40,178 bases of DNA from JBBQSF01 sp038214085 (GCA_038214085.1 JBBQSF010000009.1:1-40178); one strand, 5' to 3'. Shown: positions 1-9,011, counted from the first letter of the stretch. Notes: a model not told the origin generated them from the sequence alone. Program-made: numbers and translations.

Positions 1-1
1 A

Positions 2-361
2 ATTTACGATACCATGCAGTATATTGCTCCGGATGTTGCAACAATTTGTACCGGAATGGCCGCATCAATGGGTGCTGTATTGCTTTGTGCTGGTAAAGAA
101 GGAAAACGTACAGCGCTAACTCATTCCAGAGTCCTGATTCATCAGCCGATGGGTGGAGCAGAAGGTCAGGCTTCTGATATTGAAATTGTTTCTAAAGAAA
201 TTCAGAAACTTAAAAAAGAATTGTACGATATTATTGCAACACATTCCAAACAGAAATACGAAAAAATCTTTAAAGATTCGGATCGCGATTACTGGATGAC
301 AGCTCAGGAAGCTAAGGATTATGGCATGATTGACGAAATCCTCGTTCGAAATAAAAAATAA
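2..361 (+). CDS. clpP: ATP-dependent Clp protease proteolytic subunit (partial, N-terminus outside window)
   Basis: ClpP is the serine peptidase that forms the barrel of the cytosolic ClpXP protease. Only the C-terminal 119 residues or so are present, because the frame is open to the left edge of the window. The catalytic triad is visible: Ser in GMAASMGA (codon 65-67), His in RVLIHQPMGG (codon 140-142) and Asp in DRDYWMTAQEA (codon 287-289). The gene ends 10 bp before clpX, so the two are almost certainly co-transcribed, as in many bacteria. Identity is certain; the true start cannot be seen. Confidence 0.96.
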   Translation: MYDTMQYIAPDVATICTGMAASMGAVLLCAGKEGKRTALTHSRVLIHQPMGGAEGQASDIEIVSKEIQKLKKELYDIIATHSKQKYEKIFKDSDRDYWMTAQEAKDYGMIDEILVRNKK

Positions 362-371
362 GTAAATTAAC

Positions 372-1607
372 ATGGCTAAAGACACTTCACATTGTTCCTT
401 TTGTGGTAGAGAGAAAAAGGACACCAATATGCTTATTGCCGGTCTCGAAGGGCATATTTGTGATCATTGTGTATCTCAGGCTTCTGCCATTGTTTCGGAA
501 GAACTACAAACAAAAAAACCAAAATCCAGTTCTGCTTTAAAATTACTTAAGCCAAGTGAAATAAAAGCCCATCTCGACCAATATGTTATTGGGCAGGATG
601 AAGCCAAAAAAGTATTGTCGGTTGCGGTTTACAATCATTACAAAAGAATAAACATTCCTTTAAATAAATCAAAAGATGATGTTGAAATTGAAAAATCAAA
701 CATCATTATGGTTGGTGAAACTGGAACAGGAAAAACCCTGATGGCACGTACAATTGCTAAATTGTTACAAGTTCCTTTTTGTATTGCAGATGCAACTGTG
801 CTCACCGAAGCCGGTTATGTGGGTGAAGACGTTGAAAGTGTCCTGGTTCGTTTGCTCCAGGTTGCGGATTACAATGTTGAAGCAGTTGAACGAGGAATTG
901 TTTTTATTGACGAAATTGATAAAATTGCCCGCAAAGGAGATAACCCATCAATTACTCGCGATGTGTCAGGAGAAGGAGTGCAGCAGGCTTTGCTTAAGCT
1001 ACTTGAAGGCTCTGTTGTAAACGTTCCACCTCAAGGAGGGCGTAAGCATCCTGAACAAAAAATGATTCAAATAAATACGCAGAATATTCTTTTTGTTTGT
1101 GGCGGTGCTTTTGATGGTATTGAAAAACGTATTGCTGCACGTTTGCAGACCAATGCCATAGGTTACAGTACCGACGAAACCAAAATGAATATTGATAAAG
1201 AAAACCTATTGCAATACATTGCGCCTCAGGATTTAAAAAGTTATGGCTTAATTCCCGAATTGGTTGGTAGAGTTCCTGTTCTAACATTTTTAAACCCTCT
1301 CGACAGAGATACCTTGCGAAGAATTTTGCTCGAGCCTAAGAATTCTCTGGTTAAACAATATATTAAGCTTTTCGAAATAGATAGAATCAAACTCTCTTTT
1401 CACGAAGATGTTTATGATTACATTGTTGATAAAGCTATCGAATTTAAATTAGGTGCACGTGGTTTACGGTCGATATGTGAGGCCATAATGATGGATGCCA
1501 TGTACGAAATGCCATCAGCTCAAAAGGGTGGCGAAATTGAAATTACAGCTTCGTATGCCCGAAAAAAAATGCAAAAATCAAGTTCTGATCGCCTTCGAGT
1601 GGCATAA
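372..1607 (+). CDS. clpX: ATP-dependent Clp protease ATP-binding subunit ClpX
   Basis: ClpX is the AAA+ unfoldase that recognises substrates and threads them into ClpP. The 411-residue length is normal. Visible parts in order: an N-terminal C4 zinc-binding domain (CSFC and CDHC), Walker A GETGTGKT, pore-1 loop GYVG, Walker B IVFIDEID, the RKH pore loop in GGRKHPEQ, an IGY tripeptide where the ClpP-docking IGF loop lies in other species, and sensor-2 GARGLRS. The Walker A carries Glu where many ClpX have Pro (GPTGSGKT). The ATG follows clpP by 10 bp, indicating an operon. A weak AAATTC/GAATTT hairpin follows the stop codon, too short to call a terminator. Confidence 0.97.
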   Translation: MAKDTSHCSFCGREKKDTNMLIAGLEGHICDHCVSQASAIVSEELQTKKPKSSSALKLLKPSEIKAHLDQYVIGQDEAKKVLSVAVYNHYKRINIPLNKSKDDVEIEKSNIIMVGETGTGKTLMARTIAKLLQVPFCIADATVLTEAGYVGEDVESVLVRLLQVADYNVEAVERGIVFIDEIDKIARKGDNPSITRDVSGEGVQQALLKLLEGSVVNVPPQGGRKHPEQKMIQINTQNILFVCGGAFDGIEKRIAARLQTNAIGYSTDETKMNIDKENLLQYIAPQDLKSYGLIPELVGRVPVLTFLNPLDRDTLRRILLEPKNSLVKQYIKLFEIDRIKLSFHEDVYDYIVDKAIEFKLGARGLRSICEAIMMDAMYEMPSAQKGGEIEITASYARKKMQKSSSDRLRVA

Positions 1608-1648
1608 ATTCTCTAAGGAATTTCTTTTAAAATCTTTATTAATCTTCT

Positions 1649-1656
1649 TACCTTTG
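1649..1656 (+). promoter_or_regulatory. Bacteroidota -7 promoter element before the DUF4294 gene
   Basis: TACCTTTG matches the Bacteroidota -7 consensus TAnnTTTG and lies 46 bp before the ATG at 1703. I did not find a clear -33 TTG. It suggests this gene is transcribed separately from clpX. Confidence 0.45.
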
Positions 1657-1702
1657 CTTTAAATTGGCACAAATTTTGGATTTTTAGCCAGACTATTTTG
1701 CA

Positions 1703-2293
1703 ATGAAAAACTTTTCGTTAATAATATTATTAATTTTTTTAGGATGTAACACTGTTTACGCTCAGCCCGACGAGGGTTATACCGTAAAAACAGAAGTAAT
1801 AAATGGCGATACTCTGCCAATGGTTATTCTGGATGAAGTTATTGTAAATCTTCCGGAATCTGTTGTTCCTTCAAGTGGAAAAGAAGGAGTTAAATACAGT
1901 AAACTGGTTCGTGATGTTAAAAAAGCATATCCTTATGCTGTTATCGCAGGCAAAAAATATGAAGAACTTGGTAAAATATTGCAGAATACTGCAGATAAAG
2001 AGGAACAGAAAAAATTGATGAAAAAAGCTGAAGATGAACTTCAGGCTCAGTTTGAGGAAGATATTAAAAAAATGACAATGACTCAGGGTAAGATTCTCCT
2101 CAAGCTTATTTATCGGCAAACGAGTTTTACTTCATACACCATTGTAAAAGAATTCAGAGGCTCATTCAGAGCAATATTTTACCAGTCGATTGGGAAACTT
2201 TTCGGAGTTAATCTTAAAGTTAAATACGACCCAGAGGGTGAAGATAAATATATCGAAGATATCGTGAAAAAGATTGAAAATGGGACTATTTGA
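1703..2293 (+). CDS. DUF4294 family exported protein
   Basis: This 196-residue protein resembles the DUF4294 family, which is found in Bacteroidota and has no established function. The start gives a hydrophobic N-terminus (ILLIFLGCNTVYAQ) with two possible fates. Signal peptidase I could cut after VYA, or the Cys in FLGC could be lipidated. The SPI site looks better. The mature part contains an ING-D-TLPMVILDEVIV segment typical of the family, a charged helical middle rich in Lys and Glu, and a C-terminal region beginning MTQGKILLKLIYRQT. It is expected in the periplasm or at the outer membrane. It follows clpX in the same direction but has its own promoter-like element. Confidence 0.72.
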   Translation: MKNFSLIILLIFLGCNTVYAQPDEGYTVKTEVINGDTLPMVILDEVIVNLPESVVPSSGKEGVKYSKLVRDVKKAYPYAVIAGKKYEELGKILQNTADKEEQKKLMKKAEDELQAQFEEDIKKMTMTQGKILLKLIYRQTSFTSYTIVKEFRGSFRAIFYQSIGKLFGVNLKVKYDPEGEDKYIEDIVKKIENGTI

Positions 2294-2356
2294 GTTTTTT
2301 TATTTTTTGAATTCAGAGTTTTGAATTTAGAATGTAGACATGCCTAGTGGCAGTTA

Positions 2357-2426
2357 AAAGTTCGGAATTGAGAGTTCAGAATTGAGAGTTCAGAATTAAG
2401 AGTTTAGAATTAAGAGTTTAGAATGC
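2357..2426. repeat. 14-bp tandem repeat, five units
   Basis: Five head-to-tail imperfect 14-bp units with consensus AGAGTTCAGAATTG lie at 2357, 2371, 2385, 2399 and 2413. A looser related unit is at about 2314-2328. The array sits between convergent genes (DUF4294 and the sugar transferase). No ORF or hairpin explains it. Confidence 0.85.
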
Positions 2427-2530
2427 AGAACAAGGAATTTGGATTGTAGATTTTACAGAGGTAAGAACAGTTTGATTGCCCTTATTGGCCTTGAAGCATT
2501 CTTGCCTGCAGAAGGTAGGTAACCCCAGAA

Positions 2531-3946
2531 TTATTTCCCTCTACCCTGAATCACAATCAGCATTGTGTAAATAAGAATTTTGAAATCAACGGCAAGCGAC
2601 ATATTTTCAATATAGAGAATATCATATTTTAGCCGTTTGATCATTTGTTCCACGGTTTCTGCATAGCCGAATTTAACCTGACCCCAAGATGTAATTCCTG
2701 GCTTAATTTTGAAAAGCAATTTATAGTGAGGAGCGGTTTTTACAATTTGATCGATAAAATGCTGTCTTTCGGGGCGGTAACCTACCAGCGACATCTGACC
2801 TTTAAGTAGATTGAAGAATTGCGGTATTTCATCTAGCCTAACCTTGCGCATATATTTGCCAAAAGGAGTTATGCGTGGGTCATCTTTGCACGAAAGTTGT
2901 GGACCGTTGTTTTCTGCATCAACAAACATTGAACGGAATTTGTGCATAATAAATGGTTTTCCGTGCAGTCCAATTCGTTGATGCGAATAAAATATTGGTC
3001 CTTTTGACGACATACGCACGCCAATTGCTGCAAAGAGAAATAATGGGGAAAGAACTGTTAGTCCTAAAATGGCTGCTGTAATATCGATAGCCCTTTTGAG
3101 TACTTTTTGCCATACGGGCATCAATTCAGGAGAAATTTGAATAAGTGGTGCATCAAATATTGAACTCATCTTAACAGAACCCAGCAAAATATCGTGCATG
3201 TCAGGGATGATTTTTACAACAACATTGGCTCCGTTTATTTCTGCAAGAATTTTATCGATATTTTTATGCTCTCCCGGTTCTATGGCTATAATTACTTCAT
3301 CTGCCCTATTGTCGCTGATTATATTGAGAATGCTCTTATAATGCCCCAGATGATTAAGATAATCAGACAGAGGATAGTTTCCACTGTTCTTAACATGAAC
3401 AAATCCTATGAATTTATTTCCCGATGATTTTTCTTGATTTTCAATTTCTTTATAAATCGAAATTGCATTTAAATCACTCCCTACAATAATAGTTTTGAAA
3501 CCAATTATTTTTTTGTGGACTTTATAGGCCGTAATTGTTGACAATATAAAACGTAAAATAAAAGTGATGCTAAAATGAAGTATCAACAATACAAAAAAAG
3601 TCAAATAATAGTCCTGATAGGTTTTAACATCATCATCGAGCAAAATAGCAAAGAACAATATTGTAACTCCTAAAATAGAAATAAAAAGGGTTTGCCCAAG
3701 CTCTTTTAATCTTGATTTGCGGTATATCTTATTATAAGTACCAGTTAGCAAATAAAGGCTAAGCCAGAATAATGGAATGATTAGCAGTCCTAAGTATAGA
3801 TTGTTATCAAGAAAAATCTGTTCCTTAAAATAAAATGATGCTCGGTCGATAGAGATTTTTCGATAGGTGTAAAACAGAGACCATGCAATAAATGCAGAAA
3901 GAATATCTGCAAAAATATATCGTATAACTTGGTTTCTGTTATTCAT
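2531..3946 (-). CDS. Undecaprenyl-phosphate sugar phosphotransferase (exopolysaccharide polyprenyl glycosylphosphotransferase)
   Basis: This enzyme moves a sugar-1-phosphate from a nucleotide sugar onto undecaprenyl phosphate, the first step in assembling a surface polysaccharide at the inner membrane. Its 471 residues fit the WbaP/WcaJ-type family. They comprise four or five N-terminal membrane helices (about 8-140), a CoA-binding-like middle domain (about 145-260), and a C-terminal catalytic bacterial sugar transferase domain (about 280-471). That last part includes KRAIDITAAILG, GPIFYSHQRIG, HKFRSM, DPRITPFGKYMRKVRLDEIP and MSLVGYRPER. The ATG lies 3 bp after the stop codon of the lipoprotein gene upstream, so they form one operon. 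No other glycosyltransferases are adjacent. The sugar specificity cannot be read from the sequence. Confidence 0.9.
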   Translation of the reverse strand: MNNRNQVIRYIFADILSAFIAWSLFYTYRKISIDRASFYFKEQIFLDNNLYLGLLIIPLFWLSLYLLTGTYNKIYRKSRLKELGQTLFISILGVTILFFAILLDDDVKTYQDYYLTFFVLLILHFSITFILRFILSTITAYKVHKKIIGFKTIIVGSDLNAISIYKEIENQEKSSGNKFIGFVHVKNSGNYPLSDYLNHLGHYKSILNIISDNRADEVIIAIEPGEHKNIDKILAEINGANVVVKIIPDMHDILLGSVKMSSIFDAPLIQISPELMPVWQKVLKRAIDITAAILGLTVLSPLFLFAAIGVRMSSKGPIFYSHQRIGLHGKPFIMHKFRSMFVDAENNGPQLSCKDDPRITPFGKYMRKVRLDEIPQFFNLLKGQMSLVGYRPERQHFIDQIVKTAPHYKLLFKIKPGITSWGQVKFGYAETVEQMIKRLKYDILYIENMSLAVDFKILIYTMLIVIQGRGK

Positions 3947-3949
3947 GAA

Positions 3950-4804
3950 TTAAAAATGAACTAGTCTGATGTTATCCAATAAAATCTCAGGTACTGCAAC
4001 GTCAGCTGATTTAAAAGCACCAAAAAAAACATTGTAATTAATTGCATCTGAATTGGCACTAACCCTACCAGTTAAGTTTACATAAATTTTATTCCAGGTA
4101 TCTGATTTATTAATGATCAAAACTTCGCTCTGAAGACTCTGACTTGGGGTGTTTGCAAACACACCCACTGAAAATTCCTGATTGCATTTGTAGTTTAATT
4201 CGAGAAAAACTGCAGAACCACCTTGAGGAAGAATATAAGATGTGGATGATTTAATTTCAAAAAATTCATGATCGGCATCCATATTTACAATTCCAGAATA
4301 ATCTCCTTCAAATCTTTTAGTAATGTCAGAGGTTTTGAAAATATTGGTATCACTCCTGTATGTTTTTTCGAGCGTGATTCCACCATCTTCAAATGCTTCA
4401 TACCACACGATTTTTGCAGCATCACTGAACGAAGAAGTAGGGGCGATCTTAATTATACTGTCGGGATATAATGTAATGCTTTTTGAAAATGGCTTATAAA
4501 AAGGATATATAGCTCTGGCTCCGGCTATTCCATTTAATTTTATTCCTGGTTTAACAGTGATGGTATGAGTGCCCTCCCATAAAACAGGAAAAGTAACAGG
4601 GAGCTCAAATGCCCCAATAACCTGATCGTCTATATAAACCCAAGCGTCTGTTATTTTATTCGAACTGCTACCTTGTTCGCTGGTTGTAGTAAAATCAAAC
4701 TTATCGATATGGATATACGAAGGGATTTTTTCGTCTTTGTCGAAAACTTCACAAGAGGTTATTAAAACAATCAGAAAAGCTGATAGATAACGTAAAAAAC
4801 TCAT
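3950..4804 (-). CDS. Uncharacterised lipoprotein cotranscribed with the sugar transferase
   Basis: I do not recognise a named family. The 284-residue protein has a lipoprotein signal (AFLIVLITSC, lipid Cys18) followed by acidic residues. Residues 30-100 look like a beta-rich PEGA-like or carboxypeptidase-regulatory-like domain, with YIDDQVIGAFELPV and WEGTHTITVKPG. The C-terminal part looks like a jelly-roll, ending in LLDNIRLVHF, as in many carbohydrate-binding modules. This reading is from pattern only. It is translated just before the polyprenyl sugar transferase, 3 bp away, so it may be a surface or periplasmic accessory of that polysaccharide system. No catalytic motif is visible. Confidence 0.6.
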   Translation of the reverse strand: MSFLRYLSAFLIVLITSCEVFDKDEKIPSYIHIDKFDFTTTSEQGSSSNKITDAWVYIDDQVIGAFELPVTFPVLWEGTHTITVKPGIKLNGIAGARAIYPFYKPFSKSITLYPDSIIKIAPTSSFSDAAKIVWYEAFEDGGITLEKTYRSDTNIFKTSDITKRFEGDYSGIVNMDADHEFFEIKSSTSYILPQGGSAVFLELNYKCNQEFSVGVFANTPSQSLQSEVLIINKSDTWNKIYVNLTGRVSANSDAINYNVFFGAFKSADVAVPEILLDNIRLVHF

Positions 4805-4839
4805 TTCGATATTTTCAGAAATTACTCAATAATTAATTG

Positions 4840-4870
4840 CAAACGCTAAACAATTTGCATTATTGTTCAA
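4840..4870 (-). promoter_or_regulatory. Candidate promoter for the lipoprotein/sugar-transferase operon
   Basis: On the minus strand, TTG (4868-4870) is followed after 19 bp by TAGCGTTTG (4840-4848). This is close to the Bacteroidota TTG-N19-21-TAnnTTTG pattern but has one extra base in the -7 box. It lies about 36 bp before the ATG at 4804. Confidence 0.4.
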
Positions 4871-4885
4871 CTATTTCATAAAAAA

Positions 4886-5869
4886 TTAAAGCATATTTGC
4901 CGATGTATTCAGCTTTTCAATAATTTTATATGCCAAATCAAGAGAGTTGTAGCCATCAATAATGGTTACAGAAGGAGTGGAATTATTTATTATAGAATCA
5001 TAAAATGATTCGAGTTCCATTTTGATTGCATTTACAGGTTTTGATTCAGGTTTTTCAAAAACGAGTTGTTTTTTTGGTTTATCAGCACCTAAATCAATGA
5101 TCATTGCAAAAGGATCTTCTTCCGAATCTGCATTTTTCATGCGGATAATTTCAGCTTCTTTGTCTAAAAAATCGACAGAAATATAAGCATCACGTTGGAA
5201 AAACCTAGATTTGCGCATGTTTTTCATCGAAATACGGCTAGCAGTAAGGTTAGCAACACAGCCATTATCGAATTCAATTCTTGCATTGCAAATGTCTGGT
5301 GTATCGCTTACCACGGCAACTCCACTTGCACTTATTTTACGAATATTTGATTTAACAACACTAAGAATAATATCAATATCATGTATCATTAAATCAAGAA
5401 TCACTGGAACATCAGTACCTCTTGGGTTAAATTGTGCCAGACGATGTGTTTCAATAAACATAGGTTTGTCAAAATAGGGCATTGCAGCTAAAAATGCAGG
5501 GTTAAAGCGTTCTACGTGACCGACCTGAACTTTTACATTGGCTTCTTTTGCTATTTCAATCAGCGATTTCGCTTCTTCAACGCTCGTAGTAAGTGGTTTT
5601 TCAATAAAAACATGCTTTGACTTTTTTAAAGCTTTTGATGCACATTCGTAATGCGAAATAGTTGGAGTTACAATATCCACAGCATCCACGGCATCAATAA
5701 GCTCATCAATGCTGCCGAACCTTTTAATCTCAAGTTCTTTCGCAACATATTCGCTAATTGTATTATCGGGATCGTAAAACCCAACCAGATTATAATCACT
5801 GATTTGTTTTAAACATTTAATATGAATTTTTCCGAGATGTCCTGCACCTAAAACGCCAATTTTTAACAT
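4886..5869 (-). CDS. Gfo/Idh/MocA family NAD(P)-dependent oxidoreductase
   Basis: This is an NAD(P)-dependent oxidoreductase of the Gfo/Idh/MocA family, which usually acts on sugars or cyclitols. I chose the ATG at 5869 (327 aa) over an ATG at 5908, because the Rossmann motif IGVLGAGHLGKIH then starts at residue 3 and the promoter-like TACTTTTG falls upstream. The family EKP motif is present in HVFIEKPLTT. A C-terminal alpha/beta substrate domain follows, with the HDIDIIL segment carrying the usual catalytic-region His and Asp. The exact substrate is unknown. A sugar-nucleotide role is possible given the adjacent polysaccharide transferase, but that is inference from location only. Confidence 0.85.
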   Translation of the reverse strand: MLKIGVLGAGHLGKIHIKCLKQISDYNLVGFYDPDNTISEYVAKELEIKRFGSIDELIDAVDAVDIVTPTISHYECASKALKKSKHVFIEKPLTTSVEEAKSLIEIAKEANVKVQVGHVERFNPAFLAAMPYFDKPMFIETHRLAQFNPRGTDVPVILDLMIHDIDIILSVVKSNIRKISASGVAVVSDTPDICNARIEFDNGCVANLTASRISMKNMRKSRFFQRDAYISVDFLDKEAEIIRMKNADSEEDPFAMIIDLGADKPKKQLVFEKPESKPVNAIKMELESFYDSIINNSTPSVTIIDGYNSLDLAYKIIEKLNTSANML

Positions 5870-5886
5870 AAAATAAGTTTTTTTTG

Positions 5887-5894
5887 CAAAAGTA
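5887..5894 (-). promoter_or_regulatory. -7 promoter element for the Gfo/Idh/MocA gene
   Basis: TACTTTTG on the minus strand matches TAnnTTTG, 17 bp before the chosen ATG at 5869. This position supports the shorter start. No clear -33 box is visible. Confidence 0.5.
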
Positions 5895-5915
5895 TTATTT
5901 TTATTCACGTTTTAT

Positions 5916-5923
5916 TACTTTCG
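5916..5923 (+). promoter_or_regulatory. -7-like element for pcm
   Basis: TACTTTCG differs by one base from TAnnTTTG and lies 30 bp before the pcm ATG. It is back to back with the minus-strand element at 5887-5894, so the two divergent genes would share a very short promoter region. Confidence 0.4.
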
Positions 5924-5953
5924 CAGAACTTAATTTATTCAGCATTTTCAACA

Positions 5954-6598
5954 ATGATAGATTCATTCAAGCATAAAGGTTTACGCAAACGATTGGTACA
6001 GGAAATTAAGGAGAAAGGAATATCTGATCAGCAGGTGCTGAATGCTATTGAAAAAATTCCCCGTCATTTTTTTATGGATTCATCATTTCTTGAAATAGCC
6101 TATCAGGATAAAGCATTTCCAATTGGAGCTGGTCAAACCATCTCCCAGCCTTATACTGTTGCTTTTCAAACTCAATTGCTTGAAATCAAAAAAGGAGATA
6201 AAATTTTAGAAGTCGGCACTGGTTCCGGTTATCAGGCAAGCGTTCTGATTGAATGCGGAGCAAAAGTTTTTACCATTGAGCGCCAGAAATCTTTATTTGA
6301 TAAAACAAAAATGGTTTTGCCTACCATTGGTTATAAACCAAAAATGTTTTATGGCGACGGATACAAAGGCCTTCCAACATTTGCTCCTTTCGATAAAATA
6401 ATAATAACTGCTGGAGCGCCTTTTATCCCAGAAGACCTGATTGCACAGTTGAAAATTGGTGGAATTATGGTAATTCCTTTGGATGAAGGCGATTATCAAG
6501 TAATGACAACACTTACCAGAATTTCCGATGTAGAAAATGTAATTAAAAAATTTGGAAATTTTCGTTTTGTTCCGCTTCTCAACGACAAATCAAACTAA
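5954..6598 (+). CDS. pcm: Protein-L-isoaspartate O-methyltransferase
   Basis: This enzyme methylates isoaspartyl residues in aged proteins, using S-adenosylmethionine, so that they can be repaired in the cytosol. Its 214 residues match the family length. Visible motifs are the substrate-binding GAGQTISQPYTVA near residues 58-70, the SAM-binding motif I ILEVGTGSGYQA at 84-95, and the later PFDKIIITAGAP and LKIGGIMVIPL segments. It is divergent from the oxidoreductase gene. Its stop codon overlaps that of the convergent TonB-dependent receptor gene. Confidence 0.95.
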   Translation: MIDSFKHKGLRKRLVQEIKEKGISDQQVLNAIEKIPRHFFMDSSFLEIAYQDKAFPIGAGQTISQPYTVAFQTQLLEIKKGDKILEVGTGSGYQASVLIECGAKVFTIERQKSLFDKTKMVLPTIGYKPKMFYGDGYKGLPTFAPFDKIIITAGAPFIPEDLIAQLKIGGIMVIPLDEGDYQVMTTLTRISDVENVIKKFGNFRFVPLLNDKSN

Positions 6599-8988
6599 AA
6601 TTCAACTACAATGCCAATTGTAGGCAGTATTGAACCTGAAGCATCGTTAAGTAAAGTCGCCTGATATTTTGTTGGATCATTCGGATCTATTAAAATAGAA
6701 TTGTTTGCATCTCTCATAACATCTAAAATTGGAGGCGCATCAGTTTTGAAATTATATAGATTCTGTATGTCGACATAAAAGTTAAGATTTATTTTTTTGT
6801 AATAATACTTCTTGTCAACCCTAACATCCAGCTGATGAAATGACTTTAATCGCTTGGTATTTAGTAAATCGTAATCAGCTATTCCCTGTCGGTTTATATC
6901 CCAATTTGAGATGGTTCTTGATCTGTCAAAATCATAAGGAGTATATGGCGAACCCATTGCAAATCGCCATTTAGCACCAAATTCCCAATTGTTATTAAAT
7001 GATTTTCCTAAAGTAATATTTACGATATGCTTATTATCCCAAGCCGAAGGAACCCATTTATCTTTTTTGTCAAGAAATTCGCTTCTTACGTATGTGTATG
7101 TTAACAAACCATAATAACCTTTATATAATTTTTGCTGAAGTAAAAACTCAATTCCATAACTTCTTCCAATTGATGTGGAAACTACTTCTTCATTTCCAAT
7201 AACACCGAAGTTGCTTCCCAGGTTTGCCAATGAAATTGAATCTCTCAACACAAAAGGATATTGATCAAAATATTTTAAAAATCCTTCGATGTTTATTTTT
7301 AAGTTTTTCTTACTAAAGTACTCAAAGCCTGCAACCAGATGATGCGCTCTGATATATGTGATATTGTTTAGTTTATTTGCCAGTTCTCCCGCATTATTTC
7401 TATAGCCTAAAACTGTGTAAGCTGGTAATTGATAATACAGACCGGTATTTGCATTGAATGATAGTTCTGGAGTAATGTTATAGGTAACAGATATCCTTGG
7501 CGACAATTGCTTAGCAGAGTTGATCATTGATTGGGCATAATTATTTCCATCGGAGCGAATGCCAAATGAAACGCCCATTCTGCTATTCATAAAGGTTTTA
7601 CTGACCTGAGCAAATAAACCCCATTTTAGAATTGTCAGCTTTGAACTGAAATTAATAGTATCAATTCCGAAGGGAGTAGTAATCCTGTTAAAAGTGCTGT
7701 TGTTGTATTTAGCTGCTTCCCAGTTGCTTCCGTAATTAAATTTAATATCGTTTTTCCTTACTGTGCGCTCAATTCTGAGTTTGTTTTCAATTTCCTGCGA
7801 TTTGTAACTGAGTATTTTATTTTGAGGTTCTTCAACATTATTAAGGTATTTGTATGATTCATTGTTAAGCATATTTCTGCTTAGCACAGCAGTAGTAAAT
7901 CCGTTTTTTTCGAAATGAACGTATTTTACGCCATTCACATAATTCCATTGCGTGCTCACAGGCAAGTATCCTAAAATGTATTTTTGCTGTTGTGTTCCAG
8001 TTTCCTGAAGGTCGGTATTTAATGAAAAATCATCAATTGCACCCAAACCAATAAATGTGATCTCGCTTTTAGTATTGATTTTCCATTTGTATTTCACCTG
8101 AAAATCATTATAAACAGGGAGAAAGGGCAGCCCGATAGCTTTAAATAAGAACTGAAGGTACGAACGGCGAGCAGAAGCAAGAAATGTAGCATTTTTATTT
8201 GCAGGGCCTTCTAAACTCAAACCAATATCGCTTGCACCAATGGTAAATTTGCCACCAAGTTTATCGCTTCTACCATCATTCAGTTTAAAGTCCATTATAG
8301 AACTTAAGGAATTATTCCGGTTTGCTGGAAATGCACTGGAATAGAAATCTACCTCGCGAATAAAATCAACATTTATCATGCCTACTGGACCACCCGAAGA
8401 GCCTTGCGTTGCAAAATGATTGATATTCGGGACTTCTATACCATCCAAATAAAAGCGATTTTCGTTAGGGGCGCCTCCTCGTATAATAATATCGTTTCGA
8501 TACGAAACCGTTGGGGCAACACCAGGTAGTGATTGAAGCACTTTTGAAATGTCTCTGTTTCCCCCAGGATTACGCGATATTTCTGCCACACCAATGGTAC
8601 GCAAGGAAATCGGGCTTTCTTCTTTCCGGTCAAAAACTTCTGATTTTATCTCTATTTGGGCGAGATTCTTTACTTTTTCAATCAACAGAAAATTAATTTC
8701 AGTTGGTTTGGCATTACTTACAGCTATTTCAAAAATAGTTATTGATTCAAACCCGACATAAGAAGCAGATAAATTATAGTTACCCGGTTTAAGGTTTTTT
8801 AATTCGTAATTTCCGTTTATATCGGTGGCAGTTGCATCAGTTGTTCCCTGTATTGCAATACTTACAAAGGGAAGTGGTTCGTTATTTTTTGAATTTAATG
8901 CTTTACCTTTTATAATTGCATTTTGGGCTTGCAATATGGTTGAAAAAAGCAATATCAGAGTGATTGTATATATAGAAAATGATTTCAT
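6595..8988 (-). CDS. TonB-dependent receptor with carboxypeptidase-like regulatory domain
   Basis: This is an outer-membrane beta-barrel that imports a ligand using TonB energy. From the ATG at 8988 it has 797 residues and a clear signal peptide ending ILQAQ; an ATG at 9006 would add six residues before it. Next come a CarboxypepD_reg-like domain (IIKGKALNSKNNEPLPFVSI), a plug domain (SLPGVAPT, IIIRGGAPNENRFYLDGIEV) and a barrel that ends in a terminal Phe (GIVVEF). No SusD-like partner is adjacent, so it is not a typical polysaccharide-utilisation pair. The ligand is unknown; peptide, metal or vitamin are all possible. The stop codons of this gene and pcm overlap, leaving no room for a terminator between them. 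Confidence 0.92.
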   Translation of the reverse strand: MKSFSIYTITLILLFSTILQAQNAIIKGKALNSKNNEPLPFVSIAIQGTTDATATDINGNYELKNLKPGNYNLSASYVGFESITIFEIAVSNAKPTEINFLLIEKVKNLAQIEIKSEVFDRKEESPISLRTIGVAEISRNPGGNRDISKVLQSLPGVAPTVSYRNDIIIRGGAPNENRFYLDGIEVPNINHFATQGSSGGPVGMINVDFIREVDFYSSAFPANRNNSLSSIMDFKLNDGRSDKLGGKFTIGASDIGLSLEGPANKNATFLASARRSYLQFLFKAIGLPFLPVYNDFQVKYKWKINTKSEITFIGLGAIDDFSLNTDLQETGTQQQKYILGYLPVSTQWNYVNGVKYVHFEKNGFTTAVLSRNMLNNESYKYLNNVEEPQNKILSYKSQEIENKLRIERTVRKNDIKFNYGSNWEAAKYNNSTFNRITTPFGIDTINFSSKLTILKWGLFAQVSKTFMNSRMGVSFGIRSDGNNYAQSMINSAKQLSPRISVTYNITPELSFNANTGLYYQLPAYTVLGYRNNAGELANKLNNITYIRAHHLVAGFEYFSKKNLKINIEGFLKYFDQYPFVLRDSISLANLGSNFGVIGNEEVVSTSIGRSYGIEFLLQQKLYKGYYGLLTYTYVRSEFLDKKDKWVPSAWDNKHIVNITLGKSFNNNWEFGAKWRFAMGSPYTPYDFDRSRTISNWDINRQGIADYDLLNTKRLKSFHQLDVRVDKKYYYKKINLNFYVDIQNLYNFKTDAPPILDVMRDANNSILIDPNDPTKYQATLLNDASGSILPTIGIVVEF

Positions 8989-9003
8989 TTTGTAATTTTT
9001 TTG

Positions 9004-9011
9004 CAAATATA
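9004..9011 (-). promoter_or_regulatory. -7 promoter element for the TonB-dependent receptor
   Basis: TATATTTG on the minus strand matches TAnnTTTG and lies 15 bp before the ATG at 8988. It overlaps the alternative upstream ATG at 9006, so it favours the shorter start. Confidence 0.5.

Noticed and set aside
994..1287. Minus-strand ORF inside clpX
   Set aside because: Shadow of a well-supported gene.
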